DNA of 64,000 nucleotides from Alistipes excrementigallinarum (lineage in GTDB: Bacteria > Bacteroidota > Bacteroidia > Bacteroidales > Rikenellaceae), in contig DXIP01000011.1 in NCBI GenBank assembly GCA_019112825.1, positions 49,302-113,301 on the forward strand, written 5' to 3'. The translations under genes were made by a program, and so were the position numbers. Below the pieces are notes generated by a model that ran no database searches, was not told where the DNA came from, and worked only from the letters and a program-made list of their open reading frames with translations. Position 1 is the first letter of the stretch; each line of letters starts with the position of its first letter. Below, in pieces: positions 1 to 8,797 of the stretch.

Positions 1-2
1 AC

Positions 3-149
3 ATCGGCGCACCCGCAACGGAGGGCACCATCGAAATCACCGAGCTGGAGGATGGCAAGGTCGAAATCCAGTACGAGATGAAGGACGACGCCGACCCGAA
101 GAACACGATTCGCTCGGTATGGAGCGGCACGATTCGCAAGGTCAACTGA
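3..149 (+). CDS. C-terminal fragment of an unidentified protein
   Basis: The reading frame is open from the window edge and ends at TGA 147-149. The visible 48 residues are charged and beta-like, with alternating hydrophobic residues, and end ...TIRKVN. The start lies outside the window. The composition would fit a small beta-barrel or lipocalin-like domain, but nothing specific can be recognised. A strong terminator follows directly, which supports a real gene end. Confidence 0.6.
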   Translation: MGAPATEGTIEITELEDGKVEIQYEMKDDADPKNTIRSVWSGTIRKVN

Positions 150-171
150 GCCGCACCGTCCAACCCACACA

Positions 172-207
172 ACAAAGGAGGGCGTTCCGCACGGAACGCC
201 CTCCTTT
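172..207 (+). terminator. Rho-independent terminator
   Basis: A perfect inverted repeat, AAAGGAGGGCGTTCCG then CAC then its complement, is followed by TTTTG. It lies 23 bp after the stop codon of the upstream fragment and has A/T tracts on both sides, so it could also work for the opposing transcript. Confidence 0.85.
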
Positions 208-374
208 TGTGTTTGTCAGCCTTTCGGCTGTATTTTCCAGCCCTCTCGGCCGTTTTTCCAGCCCTCTTGCCGGGTTTGTCAGCCCTCGGCAGCGGTTCTC
301 AGCCCTCGGCAGCGGTTCTCAGCCCTTGGCCGGGTTTGTCGGCTTCTATGGCTCTTGTCGGCCTCTGCGGCGCG
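208..374. repeat. Degenerate 20-21 bp tandem array
   Basis: About seven imperfect units of 20-21 bp; on the minus strand they read like GGCTGA-AA-CCG-CCGAG. Two neighbouring copies are identical (around 292-331). The array occupies the 3' flank of the minus-strand gene that ends at 375. No ORF with sensible composition is seen in it. Confidence 0.7.
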
Positions 375-827
375 TCACTTCAACCGCTCGTGCAGCCACA
401 TGGGCAGCAGCACGGCCCCAGCCGCCAGCAGCCGCAGCAGGAGGGAGAAGCCTCCCTGCACGGGCGAGAGTTCACCCGCGGCCCACGCCAGCACCGGACG
501 CAGGCAGACCAGCGCCACAAGGAGCAGCACACAGAACATCAAGGCGCGCCGCGATGCACCGCGCGGAGCCTCCTCGCGGTCGGATTCAACCTCGGGGGCC
601 GTTGCGCCCCAGATGCCGATGGCCCAGCAAAGGGCGAGCGTCAGCGCATAGAAGGCCCCCTTGAGGACGGCATCGCCGGCCGGAAGCCCCTCGACATAGC
701 GCCGATAGAGCCACAAGCAGCCGAAGCCCACCCCCGCAACGGCCGGCAGGGCCAACCACAGGCGGCTGCGCACGAAGGCCCGTATGCGCTCCGGCGCAAA
801 AGCGCCATATGATTCACGACTCTTCAT
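375..827 (-). CDS. Small polytopic membrane protein
   Basis: A 150-residue protein with about four hydrophobic segments, near residues 22-40, 55-75, 92-112 and 125-145, and a Lys/Arg/Glu-rich loop near 80-92. It has no recognisable catalytic motif. It is the last gene of an SPFH, RHH, membrane protein operon on the minus strand: its ATG overlaps the stop codon of the RHH gene in an ATGA arrangement, so translation is probably coupled. The neighbourhood suggests a membrane-stress or membrane-organisation role together with the SPFH protein, but that is inference from position only. Confidence 0.75.
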   Translation of the reverse strand: MKSRESYGAFAPERIRAFVRSRLWLALPAVAGVGFGCLWLYRRYVEGLPAGDAVLKGAFYALTLALCWAIGIWGATAPEVESDREEAPRGASRRALMFCVLLLVALVCLRPVLAWAAGELSPVQGGFSLLLRLLAAGAVLLPMWLHERLK

Positions 828-1165
828 CTATTGCTTCTTTGGGTCTCGTTTTTTGCCTCGCTTTTTGCCTTGTCCGCAGCCGGACAGGTTCCCTCCGGCA
901 CGGCGTTTTCCGTGCCTGTCCCGGCCGGCGCGGGTTTCTCCAATGCGGCCTCAACCGACGCAATCCCCTCCGGCGCAACGCCGCGGCCGCTCCGCGCACG
1001 CCGCCGCCCGGGCAGCCGCCCGCTGCGGCGCAGGGCGTCGGCAAGAATCCACTGCAGCTGGCCGTTGATGCTGCGGAACTCGTCGTCGGCCCACGCTTCG
1101 AGCGCCTCCATCGCCGCGGCATCGACACGCAGCACGAAACTTCTGGTATCCTGATTCTTGGACAT
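824..1165 (-). CDS. Arc-like ribbon-helix-helix DNA-binding protein
   Basis: 113 residues. The N-terminal 50 residues fit the Arc/MetJ ribbon-helix-helix pattern: a short strand (SFVLRVD) followed by two helices containing EALEAWADDEFRSINGQL. The remainder is a basic, then Ala/Pro/Lys-rich tail without a predicted fold. I place the start at the ATG at 1165; an upstream in-frame TTG at 1180 would add five residues. It lies between the SPFH gene (gap 11 bp) and the membrane gene (4-bp overlap). The same SPFH plus Arc-like pairing is familiar from other Bacteroidales genomes. It may autoregulate the operon; the promoter at 2158-2187 would be the target to test. Confidence 0.8.
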   Translation of the reverse strand: MSKNQDTRSFVLRVDAAAMEALEAWADDEFRSINGQLQWILADALRRSGRLPGRRRARSGRGVAPEGIASVEAALEKPAPAGTGTENAVPEGTCPAADKAKSEAKNETQRSNR

Positions 1166-1176
1166 CGTTACCTTAC

Positions 1177-2136
1177 TCAATGATGCAGCGTCCCGGCATT
1201 GACCACGGGCTGTGCCGCCTCATCGGCGCAGAGCACCACGAGCAGGTTCGAGACCATGGCGGCCTTGCGCTCCTCGTCCAGCTCGACCACCTCCTCTTCG
1301 GAAAGGCGCTCGAGGGCCATGCGCACCATCGTGACGGCCCCCTCGACAATCTTCTCGCGGGCCGAGATGATGGCGTCGGCCTGCTGGCGGCGCAACATGA
1401 CGGCGGCAATCTCGGGGGCGTAGGCCAGGTAGTTGATGCGCGCCTCGACCACCTCGATGCCGGCCATCGCCAGGCGGTCGTTCAACGTCCGCTCGAGCTG
1501 CGCGTTAATCTCCTCGCTGTTGGAGCGGAGCGTGAGCTCACCCGCCTCAACGCCCGTATTGTCATAGGCATAGAGCCCGGCCACCTGGCGCAGCGCCGCA
1601 TCGCTCTGCACCCCGACGAAGCGGTCCAGCACCGTCATCCGCGCCGCTGCAGAGACGTTGCCGCCGGGCGTTGCGGGGGCCGCGTCAATCTCGAAGACCG
1701 AGCGGTAGACCTCATCGCGTTTGATGCGCCAGACGAGCACGAGACCTATCATGACGGGGTTGCCGCACTTGTCGTTGACCTTGATGGGCTCGGCATTGAG
1801 GTTGCGGAGCCGCAGCGAAATCTGCTTGGCCGAGAGGAAGGGGTTGACCCACCAGTAGCCTGTCTCGTAGAAGGTTCCGCGGTATTGGCCGAAGAAGAGC
1901 ATCACCCGCGCCTCGTTGGGTTCGAGCAGCATGAAGCCGCCCGACGAAAGCGCCGCCGCGAGGCAGAGCACGATGCCCGCAGCGAGCAGGCCGCCGCCAC
2001 CGCTCAGCTGCGCGTCGAGCCGGATGCCGCCCTCGATTACCAGCCAGATGCCGACGCCGAGCAGCGCCAGCGTCACAAGCAGCATGGGAAGACCGCGCGT
2101 CTTCCAACCGGAATAGACAAAGTTGTCGTTTTTCAT
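1177..2136 (-). CDS. SPFH / band 7 domain membrane protein
   Basis: A 319-residue stomatin/prohibitin-family protein. Two N-terminal hydrophobic segments (about residues 17-35 and 47-70) are followed by a band-7 domain beginning near EPNEARVMLFFGQYRGT. A helical, Glu/Ala-rich coiled region contains RRQQADAIISAREKIVEGAV, typical of SPFH proteins, which oligomerise in the membrane and organise microdomains or restrain membrane proteases. The length is usual for the family. First gene of a three-gene minus-strand operon, driven by a clear Bacteroidetes promoter immediately upstream. Confidence 0.92.
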   Translation of the reverse strand: MKNDNFVYSGWKTRGLPMLLVTLALLGVGIWLVIEGGIRLDAQLSGGGGLLAAGIVLCLAAALSSGGFMLLEPNEARVMLFFGQYRGTFYETGYWWVNPFLSAKQISLRLRNLNAEPIKVNDKCGNPVMIGLVLVWRIKRDEVYRSVFEIDAAPATPGGNVSAAARMTVLDRFVGVQSDAALRQVAGLYAYDNTGVEAGELTLRSNSEEINAQLERTLNDRLAMAGIEVVEARINYLAYAPEIAAVMLRRQQADAIISAREKIVEGAVTMVRMALERLSEEEVVELDEERKAAMVSNLLVVLCADEAAQPVVNAGTLHH

Positions 2137-2157
2137 GATGATATTATTTTGATATCA

Positions 2158-2187
2158 CAAATCTAAACAATTTTTCCGGTTTTTCAA
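2158..2187 (-). promoter_or_regulatory. Bacteroidetes promoter of the SPFH operon
   Basis: On the minus strand TTG (2187-2185) is followed by 19 bp and then TAGATTTG (2165-2158), matching the TTG / TAnnTTTG consensus. The predicted start would leave a leader of roughly 15 nt before the ATG at 2136. Confidence 0.75.
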
Positions 2188-2216
2188 CCCTCGGACCGAA
2201 AAAAAGCGACGAAGCG

Positions 2217-2650
<434 letters not shown>

Positions 2651-2873
2651 GTCGGCAAACCGTGGCGCCGGAACGGGCTGCGAAACGCCCGCCGCAGGGC
2701 GCCGAACGGGCAGCCATACCCCACCCCGGCAAAACCTGCCGTCCGGCGAGAAGGGGCCGGAGCCGAACAACCCCGGGCGGCCCCGGCCTCACCGCCGCTC
2801 CGTCCTCCCGGCCGCGGTTCGGGGAAAAAGGTTCATTCGGGGAACCGGCGGCCGGAGGCGGAATGCGGCGGCG

Positions 2874-4391
2874 CTACGCCTTCTCGTGAACGGCTTCGCG
2901 CTGCGTCGACCCCTTGCCGGCATGCGCGCCTTCGGCCGCAGGGGCATCCTGCGCGTGGCACTGCGCCGAACGGCAATGGCCCGTGTGGGTGAAGATGCGG
3001 CTCGCCTGGTGCTCGTTGCGCTCGAACTTCAGGCGCGACTGGGTCGGGTACTCCAGCTTCTCGAACTCCGCCACCGCATTGCGGATGTCGGCCAGCAGCA
3101 TGTCGGCCATGTCGCGCGACATGCCCTGACGCACGACGATGCGCATGACTATCATCTGCTCGATGTCGCGCGGCATCGTGTAGGCGGGCACCATCCAGCC
3201 GCTCTGCTGCAGCGCCGCCTGCAGGTCGAAGAGCGTCCAGCGCGCCCTCTTCTCATAGTCGGGGTCGAGGTGCCAGATGAAAATCGGGTTGGTCACCTCG
3301 TCCGAATAGTTGGCGAAGCACTTCATGCGGCCGATGGCCTGATGGCAGTAGCGCGCCACGTCGAGCGAGTTCTGCTGCACCTCGCGGTAGCCCTCGAAGC
3401 CCAGACGGATGAAGTTGTAGTACTGGCCGAGCACCTGCGCCGCGGGACGCGAGAAGTTGAGCCCCACCTGCGTGATTTCGGCGCCGAGGTAGTTGACCGA
3501 GAAGGCCATCTCGTCGGGCAGGTAGCTGCGGTCGCGCCAGACGGTCCACCCCAGACCCGGATAGACCAGGCCGAACTTGTGGCCCGAGGTCGAGATGGAG
3601 CAAACCCACTTGAGGCGGAAGTCCCACCGCTTGTGCGGATTGAGGAACGGGAGCAGGAAACCGCCCGAGGCGGCGTCGACGTGAATCGGAATCTCGTAGC
3701 CCGTGCGGCGGTTGAAGGCGTCGAGCGCCTTGTCGAGCGCCTCGACGTCGTCGTCCAGCCCCGACCACGTAACGCCCATGATGGGCACCACGCAAATCGT
3801 GTTCTCGTCGCAGAGCTCCAGCGCGCGGTCGACGTCGAGCGTCGGCGACTGGGGCGTCAGAGGCACCGTGCGCAGCTCAATCTGCCACAGCTGGCAGAAC
3901 TTCTCCCACACCACCTGATAGGCGGCGCTCATCACCAGATTGGGCCGGTCGCAGGGCTTGTGGGCCTGCTGGCGGCGCTTGCGCCACCGCAGCCACGCCG
4001 CCACGCCGCCCAGCATGCAGGCCTCCGACGAGCCGATGCCCAGCGCTCCGGTCTTCCACGGACCCTTCTCGGGCGTGTTCCACAGGTTGGCGATGATGTT
4101 GATGCAGCGGCCGCTCATCACGGCGATGCGCGGATACTCCGTCTCGTCGATGTAGTTGACGTTGATGGCCTCGTTCATCAGCCGCGTGGCGTAGTCGTCC
4201 ATGTAGGTGGTGACGAAGGTGGCCAGATTCAGGCGCGGCTGCGTCTGCGAGAAGGTCTCGTCCTTGACCAGCTGGTAGGCCACTTCGGGGGCCGTGCGCT
4301 CCTTGGGGATGAACTCCGTGGGCGCCGGCGAGCGCATCTCCTTCGTGCCGAAGATTTCGGCCGGGGATTCGTCGTGTCTGTTTCCTTTCAT
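2874..4391 (-). CDS. gadB: Glutamate decarboxylase (PLP-dependent)
   Basis: 505 residues, slightly longer than the family's usual 460-480. It converts L-glutamate plus a proton to GABA and CO2. The PLP-binding HVDAASGG is at residues 238-245 and the Schiff-base lysine is in STSGHKFG (Lys272). A His/Thr pair near the C-terminus (FTHTGH) resembles the pH-responsive C-terminal His of enterobacterial GadB. After it come about 35 extra residues rich in His, Cys, Ala and Gln. The start is the ATG at 4391; another lies two codons upstream. The gene stands alone, whereas its functional partners GadC and GlsA are at 51-54 kb. Confidence 0.96.
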   Translation of the reverse strand: MKGNRHDESPAEIFGTKEMRSPAPTEFIPKERTAPEVAYQLVKDETFSQTQPRLNLATFVTTYMDDYATRLMNEAINVNYIDETEYPRIAVMSGRCINIIANLWNTPEKGPWKTGALGIGSSEACMLGGVAAWLRWRKRRQQAHKPCDRPNLVMSAAYQVVWEKFCQLWQIELRTVPLTPQSPTLDVDRALELCDENTICVVPIMGVTWSGLDDDVEALDKALDAFNRRTGYEIPIHVDAASGGFLLPFLNPHKRWDFRLKWVCSISTSGHKFGLVYPGLGWTVWRDRSYLPDEMAFSVNYLGAEITQVGLNFSRPAAQVLGQYYNFIRLGFEGYREVQQNSLDVARYCHQAIGRMKCFANYSDEVTNPIFIWHLDPDYEKRARWTLFDLQAALQQSGWMVPAYTMPRDIEQMIVMRIVVRQGMSRDMADMLLADIRNAVAEFEKLEYPTQSRLKFERNEHQASRIFTHTGHCRSAQCHAQDAPAAEGAHAGKGSTQREAVHEKA

Positions 4392-4554
4392 AAACATGTT
4401 CTTCGAGTTTTGTTGGTTGACGCCCGTTCCGGTGCACGAATTATGCCACATCGGGCGACGAGCGGCTCCCTTTCGATGAACAAAAGCGACGGAGCGGGTT
4501 GTCCCGATGCGAATTGTTTCGTAACTTTACGGCTCCGAAAATACCCTTTTGCGC

Positions 4555-5316
4555 ATGACCGCAGCCTTCAACATCTTCCTGCTCGTCATGGCCTTCCTGG
4601 CCCTGATTGTCTTCATCGCCCTGCACTTCTTCGAGGCGGGGTACGGCTATCTGTTCAACCCCCGCTACGGGCCTCCCGTTCCGAACAAGGTCGGATGGGT
4701 GCTCATGGAGTCGCCCGTCTTCATCGCCATGGCCGTCCTGTGGGCCCTCTCGCCGAGGATGTGGGAGGCCGCGCCGCTCGTCCTCTTCCTGCTCTTCGAG
4801 GCGCACTACTTCCAGCGGTCGTTCATCTTCCCGCTGCTCATGCGCGGCAAGTCGAAGATGCCGCTGGGCATCGTCCTCATGGGGATGCTCTTCAACACGC
4901 TCAACGCCCTGATGCAGGGCGGATGGATTTTCTACGTCTCGCCCGAGGGCTACTACGACGGGTGGTTCTCGCGCCCCTTCATCTACGTGGGCGGAGCGCT
5001 CTTCGTGGCCGGCATGGCCATCAACCTCCACTCGGACTACATCATCCGCCACCTGCGCCGTCCGGGCGACACGCGCCACTACATCCCGCGCGGCGGCATG
5101 TTCCGCTACGTCTCGTCGGCCAACTACTTCGGCGAGCTGCTCGAATGGACGGGCTTCGCCATCGCCTCGTGGTCGTGGGCCGGCGCCGTCTTCGCCTGGT
5201 GGACCTTCGCCAACCTGGCCCCCCGCTCGGCGTCGCTCTACCGCCGCTACGAGCAGGAGTTCGGCGAGGAGTTCACCCGCCTGGGCCGCAAGCGCATCAT
5301 CCCCTTCATCTACTGA
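4555..5316 (+). CDS. Steroid 5-alpha-reductase-like membrane protein (SRD5A family)
   Basis: 253 residues with 6-7 hydrophobic segments. The C-terminal half carries hallmarks of the 3-oxo-5-alpha-steroid 4-dehydrogenase domain: NLHSDYIIRHLR, YIPRGGMFRYVSSANYFGE (residues 177-195) and a Glu-rich C-terminus ending RIIPFIY. The family reduces the delta4 double bond of 3-oxo steroids using NADPH. Gene order with an OYE-like reductase and an SDR (next two genes) matches gut Bacteroidota clusters described for making allo- and isoallo-bile acids and reducing steroid hormones. Substrate is inferred. The start is ATG 4555; a TTG lies two codons earlier. Confidence 0.88.
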   Translation: MTAAFNIFLLVMAFLALIVFIALHFFEAGYGYLFNPRYGPPVPNKVGWVLMESPVFIAMAVLWALSPRMWEAAPLVLFLLFEAHYFQRSFIFPLLMRGKSKMPLGIVLMGMLFNTLNALMQGGWIFYVSPEGYYDGWFSRPFIYVGGALFVAGMAINLHSDYIIRHLRRPGDTRHYIPRGGMFRYVSSANYFGELLEWTGFAIASWSWAGAVFAWWTFANLAPRSASLYRRYEQEFGEEFTRLGRKRIIPFIY

Positions 5317-5340
5317 CACGAACCAAAAACAGCTTCCACG

Positions 5341-6555
5341 ATGGAATCCAAACTCTTCACCCCCTATAAGCTGGGCCCCGTGACGCTCCGCAACCGGACC
5401 ATCCGTTCGGCCGCCTTCGAGTCGATGGGCAAGGACTTCGGCCCCACCGAGCAGCTCAAGCAGTACCACGTGAGCGTGGCGCGCGGCGGCATCGGCATGA
5501 CCACGCTGGCCTATGCGGCCGTCAGCCGCAGCGGCCTCTCGTTCAACAAGCAGCTGTGGCTGCGCCCGGCGATTGTCCCCGCGCTGCGCGACATCACCGA
5601 CGCCATCCACGCCGAGGGTGCCGCCGCCGGCATCCAAATCGGCCACTGCGGCAACATGACCCACTACTCCACCGCGGGGCAGATACCCATCGGCGCCTCG
5701 ACGGGCTTCAACCTCTACGCCTACACCCCCGTGCGGGGGATGCGCCGGAGCGAAATCGAGGAGGTGGCGCGCGACTTCGGCCGCGCCGTCCACACGGCGG
5801 CCGATGCCGGGTTCGACTCGGTGGAGGTGCACGCCGGCCACGGATACCTCATTTCGCAGTTCCTCTCGCCCTATACGAACCACCGCCGCGACGAATACGG
5901 CGGCTCGCTCGAAAACCGCATGCGCTTCATGCGCATGTGCCTGACCGAGGTGATGGAGGCGGCCGCACGCCGCAACATGGCCGTGCTGGTCAAGCACAAC
6001 ATGTACGACGGCTTCAAGGGGGGCATCGAGATTCCCGAAAGCATCGAAATCGCCCGCGAAATCGAGCGCTTCGGCGTCAACGGCATCGTCCTCTCGGGGG
6101 GCTTCGTCTCGAAGGCGCCGATGGCCGTCATGCGCGGCCTCATCCCGCTCTATACGATGAGCTACTACTCCCCCTGGTGGCTCCGCTACTTCATCCGCTG
6201 GTGCGGCCCCTACATGATTCGGCAGTTCCCCTTCAAGGAGTGCTACTTCCTGGAGGATGCCGTGAAGTTCCGCGCCGCGCTGAAGTGCCCGCTCGTCTAC
6301 GTGGGCGGACTGGTCAGCCGCGAGGGCATCGAGCGGGCGCTGGGGGCCGGCTTCGAGCTGGTGCAGATGGCCCGCGCACTGGTCAACGACCCGGCCTTCG
6401 TCAACAAACTGCGTGCGGGCGACGCCTCGACGCGCAGCGAGTGCGACCACCGCAACTACTGCATCGCGCGGATGTACTCCGTCGACATGAAGTGCTGCAA
6501 GCATTGCGACAACCTGCCGCGCAAAATCGTCGAAGAGCTCGCCAAACTGCCATGA
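5341..6555 (+). CDS. Old Yellow Enzyme-type NADH:flavin oxidoreductase (candidate steroid 5-beta-reductase)
   Basis: 404 residues forming one FMN TIM-barrel (OYE/BaiCD-like) with no C-terminal FAD/NAD domain. Visible features are the N-terminal LGPVTLRNR, the core QIGHCG and the barrel motif GYLISQFLSPYTNHR with DEYGGSLENR. A C-terminal cysteine cluster resembles the 4Fe-4S motif of 2-enoate reductases, but its second Cys is Arg (CDHRNYC). It follows the 5-alpha-reductase by 24 bp and overlaps the SDR start by 4 bp. Gut homologues reduce 3-oxo-delta4 steroids or bile acids to 5-beta products; that role is inferred from family and context. Confidence 0.85.
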   Translation: MESKLFTPYKLGPVTLRNRTIRSAAFESMGKDFGPTEQLKQYHVSVARGGIGMTTLAYAAVSRSGLSFNKQLWLRPAIVPALRDITDAIHAEGAAAGIQIGHCGNMTHYSTAGQIPIGASTGFNLYAYTPVRGMRRSEIEEVARDFGRAVHTAADAGFDSVEVHAGHGYLISQFLSPYTNHRRDEYGGSLENRMRFMRMCLTEVMEAAARRNMAVLVKHNMYDGFKGGIEIPESIEIAREIERFGVNGIVLSGGFVSKAPMAVMRGLIPLYTMSYYSPWWLRYFIRWCGPYMIRQFPFKECYFLEDAVKFRAALKCPLVYVGGLVSREGIERALGAGFELVQMARALVNDPAFVNKLRAGDASTRSECDHRNYCIARMYSVDMKCCKHCDNLPRKIVEELAKLP

Positions 6556-7592
6556 AACGGGGAGAGGTAACCAAGGGCAGCGCCTGGGCGCTGGTCACCG
6601 GGGCCGGTTCGGGCATCGGGCGCTGCTTCGCGCTGCGGCTCGCCCGGCTGGGCTACCGGCTCGTGCTGGTGGGCAACGACCTGCGCAAGCTCGAGTGCGT
6701 GCGCGCCGAGCTCCGGGCGCTCGACGCCGCCGAGGTGCGCATCATCTCCTGCGACCTGGCCCGCGCCGAGGCGGCGCAGGAGCTCTACGACAGGCTGCGT
6801 GCGGCCGGCATCGCCGTCGACGTGCTCATCAACAATGCGGGCATCTTCTCGTTCCGCGACATCATCCGCACGCCGGCCGAGCGCATCGAGCGCGTCATCA
6901 TGCTCCACTGCCTCACGGCCACGCAGCTCTGCCGCCTCGTCGCCCGCGAGATGGCCGCCCGCAACGGCTTTGCGGCGGAGCCCGGGCAGGAGGGAGACAA
7001 CGCAATGGAGCCGACGCCGGAGGGCGATGCACCGGCGGCAACCGGCAACGCACCGGAGACCTGCTCCGCACCGGCAACGGGCGCCGCTTCGGCAGCCACC
7101 AACTCGGCAACGGGCTCGGCACCGGCGGCAAGTGCGGCGGCAGGTTCCGCGCCGACTACCACCGGCACCGCACCGGCAACTTCGCCGGCCCCGCGGCGCC
7201 GCTTCCACATCCTCAACATGGCCTCCTACTCGCTGTGGATGCCCTTCCCGGGGCTGACGCTCTACAGCGCCTCGAAGGCCTACCTGAAGTGCTTCTCGGT
7301 CGCCTTCGCCAAGGAGGTCCGCGAGGCAGGCATCCGCGTGACGGCCGTCTGCCCGGCCGGCGTGGCGACCGACCTCTACGGCCTCACGCCGCGCTGGCAG
7401 CGCATCGGGCTGCGCATGGGCGTGCTGATTTCGGCCGACTGCTGCGCCCGGCGCGGGCTGTGGGCCCTCTGGCACGGGCAGCGCTGCACGGTCCCCGACT
7501 GGTGGAACCGGCTCTGGATACCCCTCTGCAAGCTGCTGCCGATGTGCCTCATCCGCCCAATCCGGCGATTTACCATGAAATTCCAGAAATAA
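6552..7592 (+). CDS. Short-chain dehydrogenase with low-complexity insertion (candidate hydroxysteroid dehydrogenase)
   Basis: 346 residues, against about 260 for a typical SDR. The dinucleotide motif TGAGSGIG is at residues 16-23, NNAG at 94-97, and the catalytic set Ser225, Tyr238 and Lys242 is intact. The extra length is a roughly 75-residue Ala/Thr/Pro/Ser/Gly-rich stretch (about 140-215) just before the strand carrying the catalytic Ser, and its DNA is repetitive. Translation is coupled to the OYE gene (ATGA). In described bile-acid and steroid clusters the SDR acts as a 3-alpha- or 3-beta-hydroxysteroid dehydrogenase; here that is inferred from context. The C-terminus is basic and hydrophobic and could touch the membrane. 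Confidence 0.85.
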   Translation: MKRGEVTKGSAWALVTGAGSGIGRCFALRLARLGYRLVLVGNDLRKLECVRAELRALDAAEVRIISCDLARAEAAQELYDRLRAAGIAVDVLINNAGIFSFRDIIRTPAERIERVIMLHCLTATQLCRLVAREMAARNGFAAEPGQEGDNAMEPTPEGDAPAATGNAPETCSAPATGAASAATNSATGSAPAASAAAGSAPTTTGTAPATSPAPRRRFHILNMASYSLWMPFPGLTLYSASKAYLKCFSVAFAKEVREAGIRVTAVCPAGVATDLYGLTPRWQRIGLRMGVLISADCCARRGLWALWHGQRCTVPDWWNRLWIPLCKLLPMCLIRPIRRFTMKFQK

Positions 7593-7638
7593 CGACACCT
7601 TGAATACCCCAACGATACCCCAAACAGCGCCGCACCCC

Positions 7639-8265
7639 ATGGAGGAGATTGACAGCGTTGTCTTCGACCTCGGCGGCGTGCTGGTCGACCTCGACGCCGA
7701 GCGCTGCATCGACGCCTTCCGGCGCCTCGGCATGCCGCAGATTGCCGAACTCATCAACCCCTACCACCCGGCGGCGATGATTGGCGAGATGGAGCACGGC
7801 CTCATCACGTTCCACGAGGCGTGCGAGCGGATGCGCGCCGCCAGCGGCCGCCGCGAGGTGACCGACCGCCAGATTGGCGAGGCCTACGGCGAGTTTCTGG
7901 TCGGCGTGCCGGCCGCCAAGGTCCGCCTCATCGAGGCGCTGCGCCGCCGCGGCGAGAGGACCTACGTCCTCTCGAACAACAACCCCTCGTCGATGAAGCT
8001 GATTCGCCGCATGTTCGCCGAGGCGGGCTGCCCGATGGAGCGGCTCTTCGACCGGGTCTACCTTTCCTACGAGCTCCGCGAGCTGAAGCCCTCGGAGGCC
8101 ATCTTCCGCAAGATGATTGCCGACAGCGGCATGGAGCCCGCCCGGACGCTCTTCATCGACGACTCGGAGCGCAACGTCACGGCGGCCCGCGCGCTGGGCT
8201 TCCAGGTCTACAAGCCGGCGCCGCACGAGGATTTCAGCCACCTGTTCGACGGCCTGCTGCGATAG
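7639..8265 (+). CDS. HAD-superfamily phosphatase (IA-type)
   Basis: 208 residues from the ATG at 7639; a TTG at 7600 would add 13. Motif 1 is VFDLGGVLVDLD, motif 2 is YVLSNNN, the motif 3 lysine is in ELKPSEAIF and motif 4 is TLFIDDSERN, so all HAD catalytic elements are present. An alpha-helical cap lies between motifs 1 and 2. The family hydrolyses small phosphorylated metabolites; the substrate is unknown. It is separated by 46 bp from the SDR and could be the last gene of that operon. Its final codons and stop are repeated downstream (see next entry). Confidence 0.9.
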   Translation: MEEIDSVVFDLGGVLVDLDAERCIDAFRRLGMPQIAELINPYHPAAMIGEMEHGLITFHEACERMRAASGRREVTDRQIGEAYGEFLVGVPAAKVRLIEALRRRGERTYVLSNNNPSSMKLIRRMFAEAGCPMERLFDRVYLSYELRELKPSEAIFRKMIADSGMEPARTLFIDDSERNVTAARALGFQVYKPAPHEDFSHLFDGLLR

Positions 8266-8559
8266 CGGGCAGACGCGACGGGCCGCTGCGATAGCGTGCC
8301 GCCTCGACGGGCTGACGCGATAGCGGGCAACTTCGACGGGCTGGCAGTTTCGACGGTCTGCTGCAGAAGTGCGATGCTCCTCCGGACGCAATACCTGAGA
8401 GCGGGCGGTTCCTTCGGCGGTGATGCCCCTCCGGGCGTGATGCCTCCGCGGCAGCGGGAGTGCGGCGATTCTGCGGGCTTCCGGGCGGCGGGCCTCCGGG
8501 CGGCGGTTCCTTCGGCGGTGATGACCCTTCGGGCCGGAGAAAGATTTCGAAGCGAAAAG
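8240..8559. repeat. 3'-terminal tandem array derived from the HAD gene end
   Basis: The last codons plus stop (TTCGACGGCCTGCTGCGATAG) recur with CGATAG at 8260, 8289 and 8318, a period of 29 bp, followed by two partial copies to about 8365. After that the sequence changes to other GC-rich degenerate repeats (units around GCCTCCGGGCGG) up to about 8520. No gene is seen between 8266 and the tRNA. Confidence 0.8.
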
Positions 8560-8590
8560 TTGGTGGGCACCGAAAAAGCCGTTATCTTTG
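8560..8590 (+). promoter_or_regulatory. Bacteroidetes promoter, probably for tRNA-Pro(TGG)
   Basis: TTG at 8560-8562, a 20-bp spacer and TATCTTTG at 8583-8590. It is the only good promoter upstream of the tRNA, but it lies about 200 bp before the mature 5' end, whereas the sister tRNA at 42260 has its promoter 30 bp upstream. The intervening GC-rich DNA may be a later expansion. Confidence 0.6.
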
Positions 8591-8797
8591 CACCCCGGAC
8601 TTCCGAAAGATGCCCGGCCCGCCAGGGCGGGCGGCAGCGAGGGGCCAGTGGCGACGGTCGACGGTCGGCAACGACGGACCAGCAGTCGGCAGCGGTTGGC
8701 AGCGGCATAATGCAGCAGACGGCGGGCGGCTGTTTTGGAACGCAAACGGCGCCGCCAACCTGCAGCGACGGCGGCAGTAACGGAAGGAGGGAACAGA

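Noticed and set aside
4441..6504. A minus-strand frame of 687 codons opposite the reductase genes
   Set aside because: His/Val/Arg/Glu-rich shadow of the OYE and 5-alpha-reductase genes without any domain pattern.
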